From: Atlantibacter sp. RC6
GTDB lineage: Bacteria > Pseudomonadota > Gammaproteobacteria > Enterobacterales > Enterobacteriaceae
Assembly: GCF_014193285.1 (NCBI RefSeq)
Contig: NZ_JACHZE010000003.1
Span: forward strand, 62,001 to 126,000
DNA: 64,000 nucleotides
Reading direction: 5' to 3'
Translations under genes and position numbers: made by a program
Notes under the pieces: model-generated
What the model was told of the DNA's origin: nothing
Database searches by the model: none
The model's input: the letters and a program-made list of their open reading frames with translations, nothing else
In this document: positions 44,571 to 52,840 of the stretch, piece after piece
Layout of the letters: every line of letters starts with the position of its first letter
How positions within the stretch are numbered: position 1 is the stretch's first letter

Positions 44571-44960
44571 TTAGCTTTCCCACATAACGGTGAGGGTGTA
44601 GATATTCAGAAAGTGGTAATGAACGAAGTTTCTTTGCCAGAGTGCAAAAATGTCACGCCCTTCCCCTGGGGGTAAATCACCGGCATAGGAAAGGAAGACA
44701 TAGCGCTGGCTCCAGCTGATATCGATTTCCTTTTCGAGCTCCGGGTCTGCCCCCATATATTTGAAGTCAGTGATGTAATCGAAATACCATTCATCGTTAC
44801 GGGTAATAAGCCTTATTTCCACCGGATGAAACCCACCATTCTCAGCGCTGTAATTGATATCTTTGAACAGCAAAGTAACAGCACGAATATTCGGTTTAAC
44901 TGGCGGCTTTTTACTGAGTTCAGCCAGTATAATATTAATGAGCTCCTGACTTACGGGCAT
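44571..44960 (-). CDS. DUF2787 family protein
   Basis: A 129-residue protein of the DUF2787 family, seen on integrative elements of gammaproteobacteria. The recognisable core is INYSAENGGFHPVEIRL, and a second conserved part is YDFQY-like (WYFDYITDFKYMGA). No biochemical function is known. The ATG at 44960 has AGGAAGG 7 bases upstream; an ATG 30 bases earlier is possible. It is first in the minus-strand unit with the papain-like, RadC-like and recombinase genes, 27 bases before the papain-like gene. Confidence 0.75.
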   Translation of the reverse strand: MPVSQELINIILAELSKKPPVKPNIRAVTLLFKDINYSAENGGFHPVEIRLITRNDEWYFDYITDFKYMGADPELEKEIDISWSQRYVFLSYAGDLPPGEGRDIFALWQRNFVHYHFLNIYTLTVMWES

Positions 44961-45229
44961 GGACAGCCCTTCCTGACGGATAATATTCATTGTATTTATT
45001 CCGGTAAATATGCGTTTGGATTGATGACACAAACCACTAATTAACCCTAACCCGTACTGACTTTTCAGACGATAGACGTCCTCCCGCCAGAAGGGATATA
45101 AAATGAAACATTAAGTTGGCAATTAGTTTATGTATCAGCTACTGAATAATATGACACTATCCAGTAATGACATTTTACCAGGAACATACTTATAAAGCAA
45201 ATAATTTCACATAGAAACTAATTTTAAAT

Positions 45230-45607
45230 TTATTTTATGAATTCATCTAAAAACAGGAGGAGGCTTTTCCTTTTGCCGTAATCCATTTTGTTCCAGACTT
45301 GATCGAGGCGTTGTTTTAATTCTTTATCGAGCCCAGATAGATAGTCATGCGGGATATTAGAAACATTCAGATCCTCCATGCAATCAATAAAGAACCAACT
45401 TATTGGTGTCTTTAGAGACACTGCAATTTTAACTAAATGCGCAACATTGATCTTATTCGTTCCTCGTTCATAACGGGAAAGTTGTTGCTGAGATATATCG
45501 ATAATTTCTGCAAGTTCAGCTGCGGTTAACCCGGCTTCCTTACGTCTGCTCTGAATACGCTGTCCTACCAGCTTATCAGCTGAATCTGCCACCAGTTTAA
45601 CCATCAT
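45230..45607 (-). CDS. XRE family transcription regulator
   Basis: A 125-residue protein: Cro/CI-type HTH at about residues 15-70 (LTAAELAEIIDISQQQLSRY, then ERGTNKI), followed by a helical C-terminal part. A GGGAGA ribosome site precedes the ATG. It is divergent from the three-gene set starting at 45746 (138 bases between), so it probably represses that set and itself. It is about 350 bases upstream of the DUF2787 gene with no gene between. Confidence 0.88.
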   Translation of the reverse strand: MMVKLVADSADKLVGQRIQSRRKEAGLTAAELAEIIDISQQQLSRYERGTNKINVAHLVKIAVSLKTPISWFFIDCMEDLNVSNIPHDYLSGLDKELKQRLDQVWNKMDYGKRKSLLLFLDEFIK

Positions 45608-45745
45608 TTATTCTCCCGTCCGTCCATAAGCGGAAGTTTGGGTCTTTTTTACTCTTGCATGAACATCGCTAATGACCTTAAAATCCAATAAATACTCACT
45701 TATAGATCAAACAAGACTAGGACTGACGAGCTGAGTGACCAGCAG

Positions 45746-46312
45746 ATGAGCCTTAGAACAAAGGTGGACAGAAAGGGGAACATTGTGGCAACCACCATTA
45801 CTGAGATAACGGATTGCTTTGAGTACTTTTTCAGCTCCCTTTACCGGCGTGAATTTGTCAAAACACTGCGTCTGAATGAATGCAGCGAGCGGGAATTACT
45901 GCCATTAGTACGTTGCTATTTACTGGGTTGGTTTGCGGATAACGTCTCGCCAGAAGTTAAAAGCAGGCTACCTGGAACGGTATCCGGGCATGGTTTCATT
46001 GACTTTGTGATTGACGATGTGGCCGTTGAGTTTGCAGTCCGTAAGCCAACAGCAGCTCGTTCCAATGTCTCCGCAACCGTAAACAGCACGGAAGTGGAGA
46101 AGTTGATGAAGCACGACGGCAAAGCACTGCTTGTACTGTTTGACTTCTCTGACACGCCCTATTCAGAAGAACAGATCGAATCATTCCGTAACTGGCCCTC
46201 CCTGGGTCGGGGGAATCACCGTAAATCAGCTTTCAACGTTGTGTATTTCTTTGTGAAAAAACGCAGGCCGCTGGCACTGGGGAAAATCACCAAAAACATT
46301 CGTATTAGCTAA
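45746..46312 (+). CDS. Unknown protein, first of a three-gene set
   Basis: A 188-residue soluble protein that I do not recognise. The middle (GHGFIDFVIDDVAVEFAVRK, about 92-111) has a strand-turn-strand pattern with Asp and Glu spaced as in PD-(D/E)XK nucleases, but the Lys two residues after the Glu is replaced by Ala, so a nuclease call is not safe. The C-terminal part is basic (KKRRPLALGKITKNIR). It is followed 11 bases later by a secreted-protein gene and then a lipoprotein gene. The ribosome site is weak. Confidence 0.6.
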   Translation: MSLRTKVDRKGNIVATTITEITDCFEYFFSSLYRREFVKTLRLNECSERELLPLVRCYLLGWFADNVSPEVKSRLPGTVSGHGFIDFVIDDVAVEFAVRKPTAARSNVSATVNSTEVEKLMKHDGKALLVLFDFSDTPYSEEQIESFRNWPSLGRGNHRKSAFNVVYFFVKKRRPLALGKITKNIRIS

Positions 46313-46323
46313 CAGGATATTTA

Positions 46324-46686
46324 ATGATGAAGAGAATTGTTACTGCATTAATACTGACAGCCTTAGCCTTCCCGACAATCGCAGCTCAATACGGTAAGCC
46401 TGGTGCAGTTTTAACGCTAAAGCCTGGGAACGGTAATGCGGAGTTCAGCATCAACGCATCAACCAAAGATGGCTCAGGGATCTGCAACATGGAAGGGACA
46501 GCACAACAAATAGCTGCTGGTGAGAATCAGAAACGCCGTTGGATCTGGAACGATAGTTCCAGCCAGTGTGTTGTTGTGCTCAGTGAAATGAATAATGGAA
46601 AAACCAGCGTAATGACTCGTGGTTGCGAAGGATACTGCGGGGCTTCGGCAGCAGGCGCAATGGATGGTCAATACAGCAAAAAATAA
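46324..46686 (+). CDS. Small secreted cysteine-containing protein
   Basis: A 120-residue precursor with a Sec signal peptide (MMKRIVTALILTALAFPTIAA). The mature part of about 100 residues has four cysteines (GICNME, SQCVVVL, RGCEGYCGA), so probably two disulfides. Family not recognised; size and cysteine pattern recall small periplasmic inhibitor-type proteins. It is second in the set starting at 45746 and precedes a lipoprotein gene. An AGGA ribosome site precedes two tandem ATGs. Confidence 0.65.
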   Translation: MMKRIVTALILTALAFPTIAAQYGKPGAVLTLKPGNGNAEFSINASTKDGSGICNMEGTAQQIAAGENQKRRWIWNDSSSQCVVVLSEMNNGKTSVMTRGCEGYCGASAAGAMDGQYSKK

Positions 46687-46720
46687 TAAAACGGCACTTT
46701 GATTTGAAGGAAAACAACAA

Positions 46721-47056
46721 ATGAAAATAAATATGCTTCTGGTACTGACTGCAGTGGGTTTAATAGTAGGCTGCGGCGATAAGACACCAAAATGCAATAG
46801 CGATGACGCCAAGAACCTAGTCGTTGATATTGCACGTAAAACGATAGAGAAAGGAATGACGCTTGATAAGGATGTCCAAATTTCTGTGGAAAATGTCAGG
46901 ACATTAAGCCATGAGTCAGGTCTTGACGTTTATCAGTGTGCCGCTGAGCTAACTTTCGCCAAACCAAACATGAAAGACTCATTGCCTATTACGTATCGGG
47001 TACAGAAAACAGAAGATGGTAAAGGGCAGTTTTATATAAATGTATATGGCTTATGA
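46721..47056 (+). CDS. Small lipoprotein
   Basis: A 111-residue lipoprotein precursor: signal peptide with lipobox LIVGC (Cys18), mature part of about 94 residues. Residue +2 is Gly, so sorting to the outer membrane is expected. The mature region has a helix (SDDAKNLVVDIARKTIEKG) and a strand-rich half, like small NTF2-like periplasmic lipoproteins. Family not firmly identified. It ends the three-gene set and is followed by about 260 bases without a gene. Confidence 0.65.
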   Translation: MKINMLLVLTAVGLIVGCGDKTPKCNSDDAKNLVVDIARKTIEKGMTLDKDVQISVENVRTLSHESGLDVYQCAAELTFAKPNMKDSLPITYRVQKTEDGKGQFYINVYGL

Positions 47057-47275
47057 TAGTTAAACGGTCGAGGATACAAAGTGACATGGAAAGGTTCTTG
47101 ATAGAGTTGTCTCGGTAAAAAAGATTTTTTTAGATGAGCAAAACAGCCCAAATGGGCATGCTACATATGCTCTTGAGAATCCAAATTGCAGGAGCATGAA
47201 CACTAGACAACAGTAGTGTTGCTTGTATCATTACTACCATCCCGCATCATGAAGTTACTTAGATATAATATTTAC

Positions 47276-47303
47276 AAAATCGCCATTATTCCAGATAATG
47301 GCG
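47276..47303 (-). terminator. Terminator of the ATPase-HNH operon
   Basis: CGCCATTA (47281-47288) pairs with TAATGGCG (47296-47303). On the minus strand it is followed by ATTTTG. It lies 12 bases after the HNH gene stop. Confidence 0.6.
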
Positions 47304-47315
47304 ACCTACATGTAA

Positions 47316-48158
47316 TTAATCTATATTATTAAACCCACCCTCTATAAACCATCGTTCAGTTAATAGCTTAGAATACAATGCATACTCCCATGAGTCTGGT
47401 CTTCTTTTAACCAAATCAAAACAGGTTTTAATATCTTCCTCTACAGCCCACCAATCTTTTGCCTCGAGGTATGGGGAAAAAGTTTCTTTCATGTCTTCAA
47501 TTATAGTTATAGCGCTAGCCCCATAAAGCTCATCAAGTTTGAGTCTAGTAAAATGGTTTTTTAGCTTAGCCTGAGCTTCAGGTTTGAGATGGTCATTCGA
47601 CTTGCAACGATAAATTATCTCGATAGGATCTTTACTTATAAAATCCATTTCAAACCAGCTAAATTTCGAAAAATCATCATAATATGGATGAATAAATTGT
47701 TTATCAAGACGATCGGGCATAGTATTTTTTTTGGCCTCATTGCACCGAGTGCAAATAGGCACCAAATTTTTAGGGCTGATAGCAAAAGAATAATATGTCT
47801 GCTTAGGGGCATGATGGTCTAAACAAGTAGCTGTACTTCCTGAACACATTGGGCACTTCTTCCGAGGGGCTGACGCGATAAGTTTGTTATATTCTTCGCG
47901 GCAAACACCATCCCGGCCAACTAATTGCTCAAGATAAAAGCTTTTCATCTTCTCACCTGTGAATTTACCAAATTCCACAGAGCGTTTTAAATCCACTATT
48001 CTCTGATTAGTCAAGCAGTCATGATAATCAGCATATAACTTTGCTATAATGGGCAATACTTCATCTAAATCCTCCTGCGAAAAATCATCGGGGTATGCCC
48101 TGACACATCTTTCAAAAATATCAATTTCGTCCATAGTCGGCAAAGGTAAATGTATCAT
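47316..48158 (-). CDS. HNH endonuclease, Septu-like PtuB partner
   Basis: A 280-residue protein with a full HNH domain in the middle: Cys102 and Cys105 (KCPMCSG), the DHH core (LDHHAPKQ, residues 114-120), Asn131 in the NLVP segment, and Cys136/Cys139 with CTRCNEAKK. The four cysteines bind structural zinc, and His115 or 116 and Asn serve catalysis. N- and C-terminal helical parts flank it. It overlaps the upstream ATPase gene by 4 bases (ATGA). An ATPase and HNH pair in this arrangement is the Septu antiphage system, in which the nuclease acts on nucleic acid under ATPase control. Confidence 0.82.
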   Translation of the reverse strand: MIHLPLPTMDEIDIFERCVRAYPDDFSQEDLDEVLPIIAKLYADYHDCLTNQRIVDLKRSVEFGKFTGEKMKSFYLEQLVGRDGVCREEYNKLIASAPRKKCPMCSGSTATCLDHHAPKQTYYSFAISPKNLVPICTRCNEAKKNTMPDRLDKQFIHPYYDDFSKFSWFEMDFISKDPIEIIYRCKSNDHLKPEAQAKLKNHFTRLKLDELYGASAITIIEDMKETFSPYLEAKDWWAVEEDIKTCFDLVKRRPDSWEYALYSKLLTERWFIEGGFNNID

Positions 48159-49783
48159 CCTTCCGTCCTTTTTTTATTCTTTGCCTTTATCAAAGTGCGT
48201 GCTAATGCTCTTGCTTCTCCGCCTAACTTGTTATCGAAATGCATCGCTAACTTATCGAAATTATCATATTCCTCGGCGGCATCGCTTATCATCTTATAAA
48301 ATCCAGTATTCACAACTTCATGGTTGAAAACCGCCCGAGTCAGTGCTCCAACGTTCTCACCAAATGTCTCTAGTTCAGGCCTGTCGGCACTCATATATCT
48401 TCCGGTACGGTTTAATACCCAAGCACAGTCAGAGCGAACCTCTTGCAAAACTACAGGTGAGTGCGTAGCCACTATAGCCACACCATTTCTTTCACTCATA
48501 AGATGCGATACAGCACGGATATAAGCGGATATTAAAGGAGGATGAAGATGTGCCTCAGGCTCATCAATGAGCGTCAACGAGCGGTCTTCAGTAACTTCAA
48601 TTAATTTTGTAATACTAATAAGGGTAACCAAATGTCCAGAACTTAACTTATTCAAGAAAACACGAACATGTTCGGTCCAATCCTTAACGGATTTATCAAC
48701 AGAATCTCCAGCCATAACAATTTCAACATTGGCTAGTTTAGACACGTCTGCTTCGCTGAATAAAGGGTCGTTTTCAAGAATTTTTAAACAATCTTCCCAG
48801 CGTTTCCTTCTGGCACCGACTAAGCATTGCGACATACTTTGGCAAAACTCATAATGTAACTCATCGAATGACTTAGGTCTTAATTCAACTCTACCTATAT
48901 TTTTTTTACCATTTATATTATCCTTGGTCATTAATCCAATATACTGATATTTAACTCCTGAAGGAATAATATCAGAATCAACGGGGCCAAACCTGTCGAA
49001 AGGGCTATACGACAATAAAGTTAGAGAAGTAAAATAACTATGATTATTTTCCCAAGCTTCATTGCCAGAAGGCACCTGAAGCAAACCAACATGTTGTGCC
49101 TCAATTGCTTTCTGATTGATCACTCCTTTTATTAATCCAGCAAATAATGTGGTTTTACCAACTCCGTTCCTCCCTATAATAGCTTGAACATTACTTGGAG
49201 GAGTATCATAGGGACTTATATTGAATTTAAGACGAACAAAGTCATCATTAACGTCTTTGAAAGGAAACAAATAGGAGAAGTTGAATGGTTTATTGAAGTC
49301 ATTCCCATACGCTATCTCATGCCAAGTTTCCCTTACGGTTCGTTCACTAATACTCCTTAGTAAGGAACCAGACATTGCAGGATGGTCTAGATATAAATCA
49401 TAAATGTTTAGATTGAATGCGCAATCCCTTACTCCTTCCAAGATGGCACGCCTATCCATATCGGGAATTTCATTTAGAGTTTCGTAATAATTTTCACTTT
49501 GACCTAGCGAGAAAAACTCCTCACCCAAATAAGGAAAAGCATCAGGAAGTTCAGGCTTCCTCGCCCTAAGTTTTTCTTCATCAGAAGCACATTCTGACTC
49601 CGACTTCATCCTCTGTTCGGCGATTTTTAATTCGCCGACTCTGCTAGATACGCCATGCTCATCACAATATATCATTATGAACAATGTTTCCCAATAAAAC
49701 CAATCATTCCAATTATCTTTTATAAGATAGACTGTTTTAGGAATCCCATGAGCTGGAAGGCTGCTAACACATTTAAAGTTCAT
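48155..49783 (-). CDS. ABC-type AAA ATPase with N-terminal extension, Septu-like PtuA
   Basis: A 542-residue ATPase of the SMC/RecF/OLD-like group. Walker A GRNGVGKTT is at 204-212, an ABC-signature-like LSSGH at 380-384, Walker B LTLIDEPEAHLHP at 403-415 and the switch His in ATHSP (441). The first 190 residues or so precede the ATPase head; they are acidic and of unknown fold, whereas PtuA proteins usually begin with the ATPase. The ATG at 49783 has a perfect GGAGGTGAC site; a longer frame upstream only reads into an IS remnant. It is coupled to the HNH gene by an ATGA overlap. Probably a phage-defence sensor or regulator of the nuclease. Confidence 0.8.
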   Translation of the reverse strand: MNFKCVSSLPAHGIPKTVYLIKDNWNDWFYWETLFIMIYCDEHGVSSRVGELKIAEQRMKSESECASDEEKLRARKPELPDAFPYLGEEFFSLGQSENYYETLNEIPDMDRRAILEGVRDCAFNLNIYDLYLDHPAMSGSLLRSISERTVRETWHEIAYGNDFNKPFNFSYLFPFKDVNDDFVRLKFNISPYDTPPSNVQAIIGRNGVGKTTLFAGLIKGVINQKAIEAQHVGLLQVPSGNEAWENNHSYFTSLTLLSYSPFDRFGPVDSDIIPSGVKYQYIGLMTKDNINGKKNIGRVELRPKSFDELHYEFCQSMSQCLVGARRKRWEDCLKILENDPLFSEADVSKLANVEIVMAGDSVDKSVKDWTEHVRVFLNKLSSGHLVTLISITKLIEVTEDRSLTLIDEPEAHLHPPLISAYIRAVSHLMSERNGVAIVATHSPVVLQEVRSDCAWVLNRTGRYMSADRPELETFGENVGALTRAVFNHEVVNTGFYKMISDAAEEYDNFDKLAMHFDNKLGGEARALARTLIKAKNKKRTEG

Positions 49784-49864
49784 GTCACCTCCGAAGAGTA
49801 ATAAAATAATATGACGAAGCGAACTTGTACATCGGCATATTTTATATATTAAAAACCCGCTAAT

Positions 49865-50004
49865 TGAACTGCCCCGACAGACGAAGACATATCCTGTCCT
49901 CACGACGGGGCCTGTTCAAAGGCCTCCAGACTAAGGCCACCGAGATGACTGTGAAGCCGGGCCCGGCTGTATAACACTTCAATATAATTGAAGGCGGCCT
50001 TCAC
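49865..50004 (-). mobile_element. IS3-family fragment: end of transposase and right terminus
   Basis: On the minus strand 50004-49900 encodes AAFNYIEVLYSRARLHSHLG and then GLSLEAFEQAPS and a stop, the typical C-terminus of IS3-family OrfB. It is followed by the element end, whose plus-strand form is TGAACTGCCCC (49865-49875). The rest of the IS is missing. It lies between the Septu-like and Shedu-like loci, a sign that these arrived or were joined through IS activity. Confidence 0.85.
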
Positions 50005-50047
50005 AGTTATTTATTCACTCTTTATTAGGAGAGCCCGGTGTTCCTTA

Positions 50048-50740
50048 TCAAAGGCGAATACCGCCAGATTTTGGTATTGCGAATTGCTCTGGTTCCTTGC
50101 CAAGCGGAAAACCGACTACGTAAAGCATGTTGACGGGCATTGGCTTACTGTCAGGCTCAGAGCCCCACTTCATCTGTATCTTGCGCTCAGCATAGCGCAA
50201 CGAAACACCGAGCGTTCTGAGCATATTAATCTGGGATTGCATCTCGTCATACACCTCGAATTTCTGCGTTTCAGAATAAGCATCCGCACAATCTCTGAAG
50301 TCTCTGAAATAGTCCACTAGTAAGGCAAAAGCCTCGTTCGCTTCACGGGTCAGTTCGAAGGCAGGCTCGGACAAGTCCATAATGCAGACCTCTGCGAGTT
50401 TAGCCAACTGTTTGCCAGTGGTCAGCGGGATAGCCGCTAAGGTGACATGCTCTCGATCAAACTTTTCTTTCGCCGCTTTGACTTCGTCCTCAGAGGGAAT
50501 GGTGAACGGCTTGTTGAGCACATCGATATCCTCAAATTCAAACGCACTGGCAAGAGCGCGGCGTGTATCGAAGCTGGCGGATAGACCTTGCTCCACCCGC
50601 TGAATTGTTCTCACGTTGAGGCCAGAGATATTAGCCAATTGCTCCTGCGACCATTTCCGCATCTCGCGGAACATTTTGATGCACATGGCCAGTTCAGCGG
50701 GCGTCAGCAAGCGGGCTTGAGTGTTTTCTGTAGCATTCAT
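50048..50740 (-). CDS. XRE family regulator with extra C-terminal domain
   Basis: A 230-residue protein: Cro/CI HTH at about 18-70 (WSQEQLANISGLNVRTIQRV, then EQGLSASFDTRRALA), then about 150 residues of helical sequence with no clear family. It is 123 bases downstream of the Shedu-type gene on the same strand and probably belongs to that cassette. A conserved-looking FALLVDYFRDFRDCADAY helix may be an oligomerisation or sensing part. An AGGAGCC site precedes the ATG. Confidence 0.8.
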   Translation of the reverse strand: MNATENTQARLLTPAELAMCIKMFREMRKWSQEQLANISGLNVRTIQRVEQGLSASFDTRRALASAFEFEDIDVLNKPFTIPSEDEVKAAKEKFDREHVTLAAIPLTTGKQLAKLAEVCIMDLSEPAFELTREANEAFALLVDYFRDFRDCADAYSETQKFEVYDEMQSQINMLRTLGVSLRYAERKIQMKWGSEPDSKPMPVNMLYVVGFPLGKEPEQFAIPKSGGIRL

Positions 50741-50863
50741 TTCGTGGCTCCTTTGTTCTCGAACGATGTGACACAGTATGTGGGGTCACGCGCAAGGCCA
50801 ACACGACACGAGCCCGACAGCTACTGACAAGCATGCCGTACTTAAAAAGGCACAGACTGTGTC

Positions 50864-52252
50864 TTACTCCGGTGGCTGAAGCGCTTTTCTGATCTCAATC
50901 AGCCGTTGAAGAAGTTCGTCGAAAGTCACAACGATGACGTCAGATAAAGCATGCCTGACAAGTTCAAATGATTTTTTTTGAGAGTGTTCCGCTGGCATCA
51001 TGCCGACGATCACTATGCAACGTATAGCATAACTATGAATGTCGTTGCGATTCATGTTGTTTTTTATGATCGGTAATTCGCTTTGGAGCCTGAAACGCTG
51101 ATCCAGAATTTGGGCAATGGCTCCTCCAAACTCAGTTGAGGGCACATAGACATCGTCTCCTCGGTACGGATTTTTACTTAGCAGTTCTGCCCCCGGCTTT
51201 TTGATCTCAATAAGAGCTAGATTTCCCGTAGATGCGGACGCATACAAAAAGTCGGCAATTTTTCCTCCGCTTCCGTTTAGTCGCTTGCCACCTGTATATG
51301 CTTGCCCCTGCACCATCAGAGCAGGAACGGCAAAAGCCAGACTGAGGATAAAGGGATTTTCCAAAAAAAAGCTCTGCCACTTACCTTCAGCAAGCCCCTT
51401 TACAAGCATTTCCTGATAGCGCTCTATCAGTTGATTTAGAGTGACAAGTTCAATATCGCTTTTCAAAGCCAAAAGAGCCTGGGGCTCAGCCTCGGCTAAC
51501 GCCCCCACATTGTCCTGCACCATTCGGACGACGGCTCGCCGATCATGTTTGGATAAGGTCGCGTGGTCTCGACCGCCATTCGTTATTTCTGCAATGGCGT
51601 CGGGCCTAATCTTCTTCTTGATGGCTGGAAATTGCTTCGCATCCGCTGCATGCAATAAGGTCTCGTAGGTACGAAAGTGTCTTTCCTTACGAGCATCTCT
51701 TTGGTAGCGAGATGTAATGCGGTTTAGTTCCTTTCGCAGCGCATGGAATCTGGTTATACCGAGAATGAAGAATGGAGCATCAATCCTGGCTTCATTTCCC
51801 TTGTGAACAAGCAGGATGTTGATGCCATTCACGCCTGCGGCTGTCTCGCAGATTTGTCGATACTCCCAGAGAAGGCCTAAACCAAATCGAAAATCTTTCG
51901 CGAACCCTTCTGGCAATTGTTCAAGCAGTTCCACAACATCATCGGTGGTCGCAGGTAAAAGATAGGGCTCAGCAACCGGTCGCGCGACGACGATACGTTC
52001 AAGAGAGCCGTACTTTGGGTGAAGATAGTCATCCCTATCCGCTCGGACGTTGAGAGGCCAGATAGTCAATCTATCAGGAAGCACATGGAGTAACCGTCCC
52101 ATCGGCGAATCGGGTTTGCGCTGTGCGGGGGCAATATCCGTGAAAAAAACGTTAACGCCATCATCTTCCGGATCAGCCGACGCGATCACCAAAAAGGGGC
52201 CGCCATCTGCGCGCTCCCGTTGGTTGAATACTGAAGGTCTGAGCGATGCCAT
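50864..52252 (-). CDS. Shedu-type defence nuclease SduA (DUF4263)
   Basis: A 462-residue protein with a C-terminal DUF4263 (Shedu) domain. The domain start WQSFFLENPFIL (292-303) and the PD-(D/E)XK core GGKIADFLYAS (Asp334) and LALIEIKKP (Glu349, Lys351), then the AIAQILDQ helix, match Shedu nucleases closely. The N-terminal 280 residues are diverse, as is usual in this family, and may sense infection. Shedu is a single-gene antiphage system whose nuclease damages or nicks DNA on phage invasion. An XRE gene lies downstream. About 590 bases of gene-free sequence lie upstream. Confidence 0.85.
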   Translation of the reverse strand: MASLRPSVFNQRERADGGPFLVIASADPEDDGVNVFFTDIAPAQRKPDSPMGRLLHVLPDRLTIWPLNVRADRDDYLHPKYGSLERIVVARPVAEPYLLPATTDDVVELLEQLPEGFAKDFRFGLGLLWEYRQICETAAGVNGINILLVHKGNEARIDAPFFILGITRFHALRKELNRITSRYQRDARKERHFRTYETLLHAADAKQFPAIKKKIRPDAIAEITNGGRDHATLSKHDRRAVVRMVQDNVGALAEAEPQALLALKSDIELVTLNQLIERYQEMLVKGLAEGKWQSFFLENPFILSLAFAVPALMVQGQAYTGGKRLNGSGGKIADFLYASASTGNLALIEIKKPGAELLSKNPYRGDDVYVPSTEFGGAIAQILDQRFRLQSELPIIKNNMNRNDIHSYAIRCIVIVGMMPAEHSQKKSFELVRHALSDVIVVTFDELLQRLIEIRKALQPPE

Positions 52253-52840
52253 TAATCACGATTCCTTAGAATGGAGAATTCTTCGTCGACGACGAAATAG
52301 GGTGGATGATCGAAATTTTTTTCAAGAAAGCTCCTCTCATCCAAACCGAATACCTGAACCATTAGGACCAATGATATAGGTAACCTCTTCAAGGCTCAGT
52401 TCTGTTGACTCCTGACCAAACGACTGAAAACCAAATAAACGAATTGTTTAAAGCTTCATCTTTTTCCTAACCCAGTTTATTTTATTTGTTAAATCAAATG
52501 ACTGCTTTATATCTAAATTCAATATCACAGTTTTACTGAAACTTTAAGAGTCATTTTTATGATTCAGTCTACTCATTTACATTGTACTCCTCATAACTTC
52601 CTCTCATCGCATAACAGCTGCGAACACATTTCAAATAAACTTGACCAATATTAATCAGTGGTGGAAGGTCAAGGGGGGGACAAAGCGCCTCATGTTTTAT
52701 GGGCGGTCAACCATATAAATGATTATGTTCATACGTATGCTGCGTTAGAATTATTAAACAAAACGAATGTATTGAACGTTCAGCAAAGCAAAGGAGCCTT
52801 TATAGCGCCTTTATTTAAATAGTGCTTATAGCAGAGATAC
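52253..52840. other. AT-rich gap between Shedu and integrase genes
   Basis: No supported gene. It should contain the promoter of the minus-strand Shedu gene at its left end. Confidence 0.45.

Noticed and set aside
46474-46812. Minus-strand frame across the secreted-protein and lipoprotein genes
   Set aside because: The plus-strand genes have signal peptides and ribosome sites; this frame has neither.
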